Part shown: positions 57,185 through 64,000 of the stretch, piece by piece
Layout of the letters: each line of letters begins with the position of its first letter
Position numbering within the stretch: position 1 is the first letter of the stretch
Origin: Streptococcus sp. 29892
GTDB taxonomy: Bacteria > Bacillota > Bacilli > Lactobacillales > Streptococcaceae
Length of the DNA: 64,000 nucleotides
NCBI RefSeq assembly: GCF_032594935.1
Contig: NZ_CP118734.1
Coordinates: 400,001-464,000 of the forward strand
Reading direction: 5' to 3'
Program-made: the position numbers and the translations under genes
Notes under the pieces: generated by a model
Database searches by the model: none
Told to the model about the DNA's origin: nothing
Seen by the model: the letters and a program-made list of their open reading frames with translations, nothing else

Positions 57185-58645
57185 TTAGATGGATTTGGCT
57201 TGGCTTTGTTTGCGAATGCGATTGATGATGTTCATCTTGTTATCCCAGACATCTTGGGCCAGGTCAACTGGATAGAGCTGAGGGTTGAGTACGCGTTTGT
57301 ATTCGTCCCAGAGCTTGTCAAATTCCTGGTTGGCATAGGCTTGAATTTCCGCTAGACTTGGTAATTCATAGACTTGCTTGCCCTCTTCAAAAATTGGGAT
57401 TAGGAGAGGACGGGCGTCGAAGTTTTCAACGGTCTTGTTGATGTAGGTATAGGTTGGATGGAACATATAAATGCTGTCCATTTGGCTGACATCCGTATCC
57501 GCAAAGGTGATATAGTCGCCTTCTGACTTGCCTTTTTCTTTTGAGGTGATGCGCCAGACTTGTTTTTTGCCAGGTGTCGATACCTTTTCCACGTTTGAAG
57601 ACAGTTTGATGGTATCTCGCATGCTTCCGTCTTCATCTTCGATGGATACAATCTTGTAGACAGCGCCTAAGGCTGGTTGGTCATAGGCTGTAATCAACTT
57701 GGTGCCCACTCCCCAGACATCAATTTTTGCCTTTTGCATTTTGAGGTTGAGGATGGTATTTTCATCCAAGTCGTTGGATGCGTAGATTTTTGCCTCAGTG
57801 AAACCAGCCTCATCCAACTGTTGACGGACCTTTTTGGAAATATAGGCCATATCACCAGAATCAATCCGCACCCCTTTGAAGTTAATCTGATCGCCCATTT
57901 CCTTGGCAACCTTGATGGCTGCTGGAACACCAATACGAAGGGTATCATAGGTATCTACCAAGAAAACACAGTCGTGATGGGTTTCAGCGTAGGCCTTGAA
58001 AGCCTTGTAATCATCGCCGTAGGTTTGGACTAGGGCATGGGCATGGGTACCAGCAACAGGAATGCCGAAGATTTTTCCTGCTCGGACATTGGAAGTGGCA
58101 GAAGCACCACCGATAAAGGCTGCGCGGGTGCCCCAAATGGCAGCATCCATTTCTTGGGCACGACGGGTACCAAATTCCATCAGCATCTCATCTTCAATGA
58201 CTGCCTTGATACGACGAGCCTTGGTAGCAATCAGGGTTTGGTAGTTGACGATATTGAGAATAGCCGTTTCAATCAACTGGCACTGGGCAAGAGGACCTTC
58301 AATCTGCATAATAGGTTCGTTGGCATAGACCAGGTCACCTTCCTTGGCAGAACGAACGGTCAAGTTCATTTCTAGATTTGCCAAATAGTCAAGGAAATTC
58401 TTTGGATAGCCTAATTCAGTCAAATAGTCAATATCTGTCTGGCTGAAGCTGAGATTGTTGAGGTATTCTACTACACGCTCCAAACCAGCAAAGACGGCAT
58501 AGCCATTTTTAAAGGGCTGAGAACGGAAATAGACTTCAAACACGGCATGTTTATTGTGGATCTTTTGATTAAAATAGACCTGCATCATATTAATCTGGTA
58601 AAGATCGGTATGCAGGGTTAAACTGTCATCTGTAAAAACTGTCAT
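57185..58645 (-). CDS. pncB: Nicotinate phosphoribosyltransferase
   Basis: 486 residues. LHTDLYQINMMQVYF at the start, FGTRRAQEMDAAIWGTRAAF, GTHAHALVQ (active His), and GVRIDSGDMAYIS. Converts nicotinate and PRPP to nicotinate mononucleotide. First gene of the pncB-nadE operon; SD GGAG. Confidence 0.96.
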   Translation of the reverse strand: MTVFTDDSLTLHTDLYQINMMQVYFNQKIHNKHAVFEVYFRSQPFKNGYAVFAGLERVVEYLNNLSFSQTDIDYLTELGYPKNFLDYLANLEMNLTVRSAKEGDLVYANEPIMQIEGPLAQCQLIETAILNIVNYQTLIATKARRIKAVIEDEMLMEFGTRRAQEMDAAIWGTRAAFIGGASATSNVRAGKIFGIPVAGTHAHALVQTYGDDYKAFKAYAETHHDCVFLVDTYDTLRIGVPAAIKVAKEMGDQINFKGVRIDSGDMAYISKKVRQQLDEAGFTEAKIYASNDLDENTILNLKMQKAKIDVWGVGTKLITAYDQPALGAVYKIVSIEDEDGSMRDTIKLSSNVEKVSTPGKKQVWRITSKEKGKSEGDYITFADTDVSQMDSIYMFHPTYTYINKTVENFDARPLLIPIFEEGKQVYELPSLAEIQAYANQEFDKLWDEYKRVLNPQLYPVDLAQDVWDNKMNIINRIRKQSQAKSI

Positions 58646-58698
58646 AGCTTTCTCCTTTATTCTTTCTATTATACCAAAAAAATCGAGCTAGGCTCGAT

Positions 58699-59343
58699 TT
58701 AGAGAGTGATATTGATGATTAGGCTGGCAAGGAATAGAAAAGGTACATAGGGTAGGGATTTGGGTTTAAAGATGAAAAAGATGGCCAGCCCTAGGATGGA
58801 ACTTAGTTGAATAATCCAGATAATTTCTGTAAAGCCGAAAAGGAGTGAGAGGCTGGCCAGATAGAGAAAATCGCCAGAACCGATATTGAGTTGCCATTTT
58901 TCAGTCAGATAGGCCAGGACCAAAAAGCCACAGAAGAGCCAGTTGAGCTGGGAGAGAATGAGGGCTACAAAGGTAAAGAGTAGCCAGACAGCGAAGGGAT
59001 ATTCCTGATGCTTGATGTCGTAAATGGTCAAGACCAGCCCGGCTAAGATAAGAATAGTTTCAGCTATGGATAGGATGTGAAAATGGCAGAGCAGGACCAA
59101 TAGACCAGCTAAGAATTCCAGTCCCAGATACCAATAAGGAATTTTCGCCTTGCAGTAACGGCACTTAGATTTTGTGGAAAGCTGGGAAAGAATAGGAATT
59201 AGATCCCAAGCCTTGAGCCGTCGTTTGCAGGCATTGCAGTGACTAGATGGGGCGATAATGGATTGTTCAGGGAAACGGTCGATGACCAATCCCAAGAAGG
59301 AGCCGATAGAAGCTCCCAGGAAAAATAGGATAATTGTCTTCAT
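58699..59343 (-). CDS. comC: Type IV prepilin peptidase (PilD/ComC-like)
   Basis: 214 residues, seven or eight helices. GASIGSFLGLVIDR, a Cys4 site (CNAC ... CRYC), and the two catalytic Asp in IYDIKHQEYP and GSGDFLYLA. It processes the pseudopilins of the competence pilus (ComGC and others). A ComX box is 7 nt upstream. The symbol follows the Bacillus name; cilC is the pneumococcal one. Confidence 0.9.
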   Translation of the reverse strand: MKTIILFFLGASIGSFLGLVIDRFPEQSIIAPSSHCNACKRRLKAWDLIPILSQLSTKSKCRYCKAKIPYWYLGLEFLAGLLVLLCHFHILSIAETILILAGLVLTIYDIKHQEYPFAVWLLFTFVALILSQLNWLFCGFLVLAYLTEKWQLNIGSGDFLYLASLSLLFGFTEIIWIIQLSSILGLAIFFIFKPKSLPYVPFLFLASLIINITL

Positions 59344-59350
59344 ACCTATT

Positions 59351-59358
59351 TATTCGCA
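59351..59358 (-). promoter_or_regulatory. ComX (SigX) box before the prepilin peptidase
   Basis: TGCGAATA on the minus strand fits TNCGAATA and lies 7 nt before the start codon, like the one at comFA. Confidence 0.75.
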
Positions 59359-59396
59359 AATGGGAGAGGAAAATGAGATATTTTTAAAAAATTTTT

Positions 59397-60215
59397 TTAC
59401 AAAATTTCGATGGTGCTTTGGACAATGCCAAAGGTAATGAGAGAATTTCGTATGTTTGCTTTGGTCTTGTCTGCTACAGCAGGATTTGTTAGTTTGACCG
59501 TCACTGTCGCACAATGGTCATATCCATCCATGGTCCAGACATTCAGTTGAGTGATTTCGTGAACATTTTCAAGAGCAAGGAGAATTTCTTTCACTTCTTC
59601 AAGATTTACTCCTTGCGGACTTGTTTCAAGTAGAATCTTGACACTATTCCAGGCTTTTGGCAGGGCTTTGGAGAGGATGAAGATAGCAATACCGAGTGAG
59701 AGTAATGGGTCTAGAAAGTACCAATCAGTAAATTGAAGAATGATGGAAACAAGGATGACCGCCAGCCATCCCAAAATATCCTCTAAAAAGTGCAAGCTGA
59801 GAATGGATTCATTATGGCTATGGCCATTTTTTACAATACGAGAAGCAAGGAAATTGATGATGACAGCGATAATGCCGAGTACCAACATCCCATCTTGATT
59901 GACAGGGTTGGGATGGAAAAGATTGGGAATGTTTTCTACAAGGATCAAGCTGGAGCCGATAATCAGAATACTAGAAGTCAAGAGAGCGGCCAAAATATTC
60001 CATCTCTTGTAGCCAAAAGGATAGAACTTGTCAGCAGGTTTGTTGGCATAGGTTTGCATGATGGCAGAGCTTCCGATGGCGAGGGCGTCACCCAAATCAT
60101 GAACAGCATCTGCTAAGATGGCGCTAGAACCAAAGAGCCAGCCAAAGATAAACTCGATAATAGAAAAGCTGAGATTGAGGAGAAAAGCGATAAATGTATT
60201 TTTAGAAGATGACAT
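59397..60215 (-). CDS. Cation diffusion facilitator (metal exporter)
   Basis: 272 residues from the ATG at 60215 (SD AAAGGGA); the longer frame to 60287 runs over the promoter. Six helices. Metal site in helix II (ILADAVHDLGDA) and helix V (HFLEDILGW, an HxxxD pattern), and a cytoplasmic C-terminal domain from about 195. Exports Zn(II), Mn(II) or similar. The divergent TetR gene is its likely regulator, as with czcD-sczA. Confidence 0.88.
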   Translation of the reverse strand: MSSSKNTFIAFLLNLSFSIIEFIFGWLFGSSAILADAVHDLGDALAIGSSAIMQTYANKPADKFYPFGYKRWNILAALLTSSILIIGSSLILVENIPNLFHPNPVNQDGMLVLGIIAVIINFLASRIVKNGHSHNESILSLHFLEDILGWLAVILVSIILQFTDWYFLDPLLSLGIAIFILSKALPKAWNSVKILLETSPQGVNLEEVKEILLALENVHEITQLNVWTMDGYDHCATVTVKLTNPAVADKTKANIRNSLITFGIVQSTIEIL

Positions 60216-60308
60216 GAGATTCCCTTTCTGTGTTATACTGTTTATAGGTTTATTATGTACTGTAATGAGCCGAAAAACTAGAAACAAGAGAAACGGTTTG
60301 TCTTTTTC

Positions 60309-60324
60309 TGAACAAATTGTTTGA
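60309..60324. promoter_or_regulatory. Candidate operator between the CDF and TetR genes
   Basis: AACAAATTGTT is an 11-bp palindrome (AACAA-A-TTGTT) 17 nt before the TetR start. Typical place for a TetR site; not tested. Confidence 0.4.
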
Positions 60325-60336
60325 AATGTACGAAAA

Positions 60337-60855
60337 ATGGATAGACGAATTGCAAAAACAAAAAGAGCTATTTTTCAGGCTTTTTTGACCTTATTAAATG
60401 ATAAGGGCTATGACGAGATGCGCGTGCAGGATGTTATTGACCTGGCAGATGTGGGGCGTTCCACTTTCTATGCCCACTATGCCAGTAAGGAAGCTTTATT
60501 AGAAGAACTTTGTCATGACCTCTTTCACCACTTATTTACAGGTCGTGAAGATGCGGATGTGAAGACCTTGTTGGCCCATATTTTCAAACACTTTCGGACC
60601 AATCAAGACCGAGTTGCCAGCCTTTTATTGTCCCGCAATGCCTATTTTCTAAGAGAACTGGAAGCGGAGCTGAAACACGACATTTTTCCAAAAGTGGTTG
60701 AAGACTACATGCAGGACAAGGGGAATCTTCCAGAGGATTTGCTGGTACATTTTGTTGTGACCACTTTTGTGGAGACGGTCAGCTGGTGGTTGCAGCAACG
60801 CAAAAAGGTGGACGAAGCCACCTTGACCGAATATTATGTAAGATTATTAGCTTAA
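60337..60855 (+). CDS. TetR-family regulator
   Basis: 172 residues. N-terminal HTH: MRVQDVIDLADVGRSTFYAHYASKEALLEEL. The C-terminal domain is helical and specific to the ligand. Divergent from the CDF exporter, which suggests a metal-responsive regulator of the SczA type, but no metal site can be proven. Followed by mnmM after 9 nt. Confidence 0.88.
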   Translation: MDRRIAKTKRAIFQAFLTLLNDKGYDEMRVQDVIDLADVGRSTFYAHYASKEALLEELCHDLFHHLFTGREDADVKTLLAHIFKHFRTNQDRVASLLLSRNAYFLRELEAELKHDIFPKVVEDYMQDKGNLPEDLLVHFVVTTFVETVSWWLQQRKKVDEATLTEYYVRLLA

Positions 60856-60864
60856 GGAGTGAAA

Positions 60865-61419
60865 ATGCTTAGACCTTTACACATGGCTCATGCCTTTTTA
60901 GATGAAATTTTAACCGACCAGGACCTAGCGGTTGATGCGACGATGGGAAATGGCCATGACACGCTATTTTTAGCCCAGCGAGCAGGAAAAGTGGTGGCCT
61001 TTGATATTCAGGAACAAGCCCTGACCACAACGGCTGAAAAACTAGAAAAAGCTGGCTTGACCAATGCCCAATTGGTTTTGACAGGACACGAAAACCTCGA
61101 CAAATATGTAGAGGAATGCAAGGCAGCCATTTTCAATCTGGGCTATCTTCCTTCGGCGGATAAGTCAGTTATTACCTTGCCTGCAACCACCCTTCAAGCT
61201 ATCGAAAAAGTTCTTGACCGACTGGTGGTTGGTGGTCGCCTAGCCATCATGATTTACTATGGACATGAGGGTGGGGCGGTTGAGAAGGATGCTGTCTTAG
61301 ACTTTGTCAGCCAGCTAGACCAGACCGTCTTTACAGCCATGCTCTACAAACCGCTTAACCAAGTCAATACCCCACCATTTTTGGTGATGGTGGAACGATT
61401 AAAATCCAGCTCAAACTAG
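60865..61419 (+). CDS. mnmM: tRNA mnm5-type methyltransferase (YtqB/MnmM family)
   Basis: 184 residues from the ATG at 60865 (SD AAGGAG); a GTG two codons earlier overlaps the SD. Class I SAM fold: MLRPLHMAHAFLDE, VDATMGNGHDTLFLAQ, FNLGYLPSADKSV and TPPFLVMVER. Members methylate nm5U34 of tRNAs in Gram-positives. The symbol is by family. Confidence 0.85.
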   Translation: MLRPLHMAHAFLDEILTDQDLAVDATMGNGHDTLFLAQRAGKVVAFDIQEQALTTTAEKLEKAGLTNAQLVLTGHENLDKYVEECKAAIFNLGYLPSADKSVITLPATTLQAIEKVLDRLVVGGRLAIMIYYGHEGGAVEKDAVLDFVSQLDQTVFTAMLYKPLNQVNTPPFLVMVERLKSSSN

Positions 61420-61433
61420 GGCTGGATTTATTT
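61410..61433 (+). terminator. Terminator of mnmM, split from its T-tract by the IS
   Basis: ATCCAGC / GCTGGAT hairpin followed by TTATTT, at which point the IS begins. The remaining T-tract lies on the far side of the IS, at 62849 onward. Confidence 0.7.
61426..61433. repeat. 8-bp target duplication, left copy
   Basis: ATTTATTT, repeated exactly at 62849-62856 on the other side of the IS. 8 bp is the ISL3-family size. Confidence 0.85.
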
Positions 61434-62848
61434 GGCTCTTTGTCAACTGTAGTGGGTAGATGAAAAGCTAACACCTAGAGAGGACGAAATTCGTTCTCTC
61501 TTTCTTTATGTTCAAAGCAATCAAAATGCGTTTTCTAAAGTTTTCAAAGTTCCTAAAACCAAAGGCATTTCTCTTAATGACTTTGATGAGATTGTTGGTA
61601 GCTTCCAGTTTGGCATTGGAATAAGGCAATTCCATGGCGTTTAAAACCTTGTCTTTATCCTTTAGAAATGTCTTAAATACCGTCTGGAAAATAGGATTAA
61701 CAGAGGCTATTTCCTGTTCGATGAGACTGAAGAAATGATCTGAATTTTTCTCTTGGAAATGGAACAAGAGAAATTGATAGAGTTCATAGTGCTGTCGGAG
61801 CTCATCTGAGTAGGATAGGAGTTTTTCTAGAATTTCCTTGTTGGTTAAATGCATCCGAAACATAGGGCGATAAAATCGTTTATCGCTGAGTTTACGACTA
61901 TCCTGTTGTATCAATTTCCAGTAGCGTTTCAAGGCTCGGTATTCCTGCGATTTTCTATCAAGTTGGTTCATAATTTGAATACGGACACGGTTCATAGCAC
62001 GACTAAGGTGTTGCACGATATGAAAGCGGTCGAGTACAATCTTGGCGTTTGGAAATAGTTGTCTAGCCAATTTGTAGTAGGGACTAAACATATCCATGGT
62101 AATGACTTTGACCCGATTTCTAACCTTTCTAGGATAGCGCAGAAAGTGGTTTCGAATGGTTGCTTGAGTTCTTCCGTCCAGAATGGTTATGACATTCAGG
62201 GAGTTGAAATCTTGTGCGATAAAGCTCATCTTCCCCTTCTTGAAGGCATACTCGTCCCAGGACATGACTTCTGGAAGCTTGTTCCAATCCGTTTCAAACT
62301 TGAACTCATTTAGTTTTCGAATAACTGATGATGTTGAGATGGATAGCCTGTGTGCGATATGTGTCATTGCTTGATTTTCGATGAGTAATTGAGCGATCTT
62401 CTGGTTAACTGCGACAGCGATTTGGTGGTTCTTCTTGACAAGAGGAGTTTCAGCGACCGCTATTTTCCCACATTCCTTGCACTTGAAACGACGCTTTCTA
62501 AGGCGGATAAGTAAGGGATAGCCAGCAGTTTCTAGGTAGGGAATTTTGGAGGCCTTCTGGAAGTCGTATTTTGCCATTTGTCCCTTGCATTTTGGGCATT
62601 TAGGGGCTGTGTAATCCAAGTGACCGTGGAGTTCTAAGTGAGTTCCCAGGTCATATTCATTAGAGATAGTAATATTTTTGTCTTTAATTCTGAGAAAATT
62701 TGTGATAAGATTTAGTTGTTCCATATGAACCCTTTCTAATGAGTTGTTTAGTCGCTTTTCATTATAGGTCATATGGGACTTTTTTCTACACTCCAAAAGG
62801 CTCCACAATCTCCATGGTGGTTTTACCCACTACAGAAATTATAGAGCC
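61434..62848. mobile_element. ISL3-family insertion sequence
   Basis: 1415 bp with terminal inverted repeats of about 24 bp: GGCTCTTTGTCAACTGTAGT(GGGT) at the left and, reversed, GGCTCTATAATTTCTGTAGT(GGGT) at the right, 18 of 24 matching. One intact transposase gene. Perfect 8-bp target duplication, so the insertion is a simple and probably recent one. Confidence 0.92.
61468..62724 (-). CDS. tnp: ISL3-family transposase
   Basis: 418 residues from the ATG at 62724 (SD AAAGGG); the longer frame to 62808 has no SD. N-terminal zinc finger (CPKCKGQ ... CKECGK), HTH (MTHIAHRLSISTSSVIRKL) and the DDE domain: SWDEYAFKKGK, VITMDMFSPYYK, and Glu in AKLEATNNLIK. No frameshift or stop, so it may be active. 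Similar to IS1167/IS1193-type streptococcal elements. Confidence 0.93.
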   Translation of the reverse strand: MEQLNLITNFLRIKDKNITISNEYDLGTHLELHGHLDYTAPKCPKCKGQMAKYDFQKASKIPYLETAGYPLLIRLRKRRFKCKECGKIAVAETPLVKKNHQIAVAVNQKIAQLLIENQAMTHIAHRLSISTSSVIRKLNEFKFETDWNKLPEVMSWDEYAFKKGKMSFIAQDFNSLNVITILDGRTQATIRNHFLRYPRKVRNRVKVITMDMFSPYYKLARQLFPNAKIVLDRFHIVQHLSRAMNRVRIQIMNQLDRKSQEYRALKRYWKLIQQDSRKLSDKRFYRPMFRMHLTNKEILEKLLSYSDELRQHYELYQFLLFHFQEKNSDHFFSLIEQEIASVNPIFQTVFKTFLKDKDKVLNAMELPYSNAKLEATNNLIKVIKRNAFGFRNFENFRKRILIALNIKKERTNFVLSRC

Positions 62849-62857
62849 ATTTATTTT

Positions 62858-63637
62858 TTATAATATGGGCTTAATGAATAATCTTCCCTCACCCAAGTCA
62901 ATCAATTCCACCTGATTGCCGTAAAAATCACTTAGTAAATCAGGTGTAAGGATGTCTTCTTTGGGACCCTGAGCCAAGACCGTGCCATCTTTGAGCAGGA
63001 GGACATGGGTGAAATTATCAGTTATTTCTTCGGCGTGATGGGTGACGTAGATAATGGCGGGAGCCGTTGGGAGTTGGCAGATATGGTCGATGTGATGGAG
63101 CAGGCGTTCGCGAGCCAGAAGGTCCAAGCCAACAGTAGCCTCGTCCAAAATCAAAATCGCAGGATCTTCCATCAAACTGCGGGCAATCAGCAGGAGTTGG
63201 CGTTCCCCTTGTGACAAACTAGCATAGGTTCGACCAATCAAGTGCTCAGCCTTAATGGTTTTGAACATGTCTATAGCTTCATCCAATTCTGCTTGACCGT
63301 ATTCACGGTAGAGGATGGAGGATTTGTATTTTCCAGTCAAGACAATCTGCTCAGCTGTCAAATCAATGGGAAATCGTTCTGCCAAAAAGGAGCCGACCAC
63401 ACCAATCTTAGTGCGCAGGCCGGGAATATCACCCTTACCAAATTCCACTCCCAGAACAGTCAACTCGCCAGATGTCTTCCAAAACTCTGCCATCAATATG
63501 CGCAGCAGTGTTGATTTTCCAGCACCGTTAAGGCCTAAAATAGCCCAACGCTCTCCTTTTTTAAATTCCCAGTTGATATCTTTTAATAGGTACTTCCCCT
63601 GTCTTTTGTAGGACAGTTCTTTCATGGATAAAATCAT
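62858..63637 (-). CDS. ABC transporter ATP-binding protein (stand-alone)
   Basis: 259 residues. Walker A GLNGAGKST, signature LSQGERQ, Walker B AILILDEATVGLD, H-loop THHAEE. SD GAGGT before the ATG at 63637. No permease gene adjoins it in the window. Resembles YlmA/ModF-type ATPases. Its last codons now lie next to the IS. Confidence 0.87.
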   Translation of the reverse strand: MILSMKELSYKRQGKYLLKDINWEFKKGERWAILGLNGAGKSTLLRILMAEFWKTSGELTVLGVEFGKGDIPGLRTKIGVVGSFLAERFPIDLTAEQIVLTGKYKSSILYREYGQAELDEAIDMFKTIKAEHLIGRTYASLSQGERQLLLIARSLMEDPAILILDEATVGLDLLARERLLHHIDHICQLPTAPAIIYVTHHAEEITDNFTHVLLLKDGTVLAQGPKEDILTPDLLSDFYGNQVELIDLGEGRLFIKPIL

Positions 63638-63734
63638 ATGGACCTCGCTTTTCTTTTTGACTATTTTATCACAGAAGTGTAGATTTACAGATATTTTTGC
63701 CGAATGTCACCTCGATTATACCAAAATGAAAAGA

Positions 63735-63748
63735 ATATGGTATAATGG
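63735..63748 (+). promoter_or_regulatory. Promoter of the CNNM/HlyC-type gene
   Basis: Extended -10 TATGGTATAAT near 63737-63747, followed by the SD TAGGAG. No good -35. Confidence 0.5.
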
Positions 63749-63780
63749 GAATGTTATAGATTTTATTATAGGAGAATATC

Positions 63781-64000
63781 ATGGAAGACCCTGGTAGTCA
63801 GACCATTCATTTACAATTATTATTACTTTTATTGTTGACCTTGCTCAATGCCTTCTTTTCAGCTTCAGAAATGGCCCTTGTTTCCCTCAATCGTTCACGG
63901 GTGGAGCAAAAGGCAGCTGAGGGTGAGAAGAAGTATATTCGCTTACTTCAAGTTTTAGAAAATCCCAATAATTTCCTTTCTACTATTCAGGTTGGAATTA
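63781..64000 (+). CDS. CNNM/HlyC-CorC family membrane protein, 5' part only
   Basis: 73 codons before the window ends. LLLTLLNAFFSASEMALVSLNRSRVEQKAAEG is the start of the CNNM transmembrane domain (DUF21), with a Ser-rich half-helix. CBS and CorC domains would follow downstream. Family members act in Mg or Co homeostasis. SD AGGAG. Confidence 0.85.
   Translation, partial: MEDPGSQTIHLQLLLLLLLTLLNAFFSASEMALVSLNRSRVEQKAAEGEKKYIRLLQVLENPNNFLSTIQVGI

Overview
The window reads as a chromosomal segment of a low-GC Streptococcus, most likely Streptococcus suis. This rests on the order stkP-liaFSR, cysK/yigZ/comFA/comFC/hpf, dpr, and coaD-sepM-yutD-rlmN, on ComX-type boxes (TNCGAATA) before comFA and a prepilin peptidase, and on a streptococcal rrn operon. 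The species call comes from remembered synteny, not from a database search.

Layout. 1-4971: 3' end of the serine/threonine kinase gene stkP, the cell-envelope stress system liaF-liaS-liaR, a HAD-cyclophilin fusion and an S1-domain RNA-binding protein. 4972-6085: a palindromic intergenic repeat and cysK (minus). 6145-27483: a defective siphovirus prophage of about 21 kb bounded by a perfect 19-bp att core. It keeps the 3' part of an integrase, fragments of the replication and recombination module (dnaC-like, recT), a 5'-truncated minor head gene, scaffold, N4-gp56-type capsid, connectors, tail, tape measure, tail tip, holin, CHAP endolysin, a BppU-like baseplate set downstream of the lysin, and, next to attR, a structured RNA followed by a PBECR4-like protein. 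Two internal deletion junctions (about 6980 and about 8750) removed the repressor region, terminase and portal. 27494-30752: yigZ (minus), then comFA, comFC and hpf. 30753-36990: three tandem promoters, 16S, tRNA-Ala, 23S, 5S and nine more tRNAs. 37137-40240: an accessory locus of paralogous membrane proteins, a lipoprotein and gene fragments. 40455-46934: a small-RNA candidate, trmL, an FMN riboswitch with ribU, a PAP2 phosphatase, and (minus) oatA, a MORN protein and a low-molecular-weight phosphatase, then dpr and csbD. 47387-50695: a two-gene ABC exporter with a DesK/NarL-type two-component system. 50801-56023: housekeeping genes (yqgQ, rhodanese, rsmD, coaD, sepM, yutD, rlmN, vanZ-like). 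56102-56300: a structured RNA candidate. 56348-64000: nadE and pncB, prepilin peptidase, CDF exporter with divergent TetR regulator, mnmM, an ISL3-family IS with 8-bp target duplication, an ABC ATPase and the start of a CNNM/HlyC-type gene.

Most noteworthy points: (i) a family of intergenic repeats at 5000-5160, 36288-36345 and 47150-47365 whose hairpin arms differ in sequence but stay complementary, around a constant TTGGAAATA linker; (ii) an FMN riboswitch whose variable stem has been enlarged by about 215 nt holding two inverted copies of that repeat family; (iii) a prophage-end module of promoter, structured RNA, terminator and PBECR4-like protein, the RNA carrying 13 nt identical to the 3' end of 16S rRNA (anti-Shine-Dalgarno); (iv) a phage minor head protein with a C-terminal HELTH (zinc-peptidase-like) domain and an overlapping small gene; (v) a canonical GGGTTTT slippery site between the two tail-chaperone frames.
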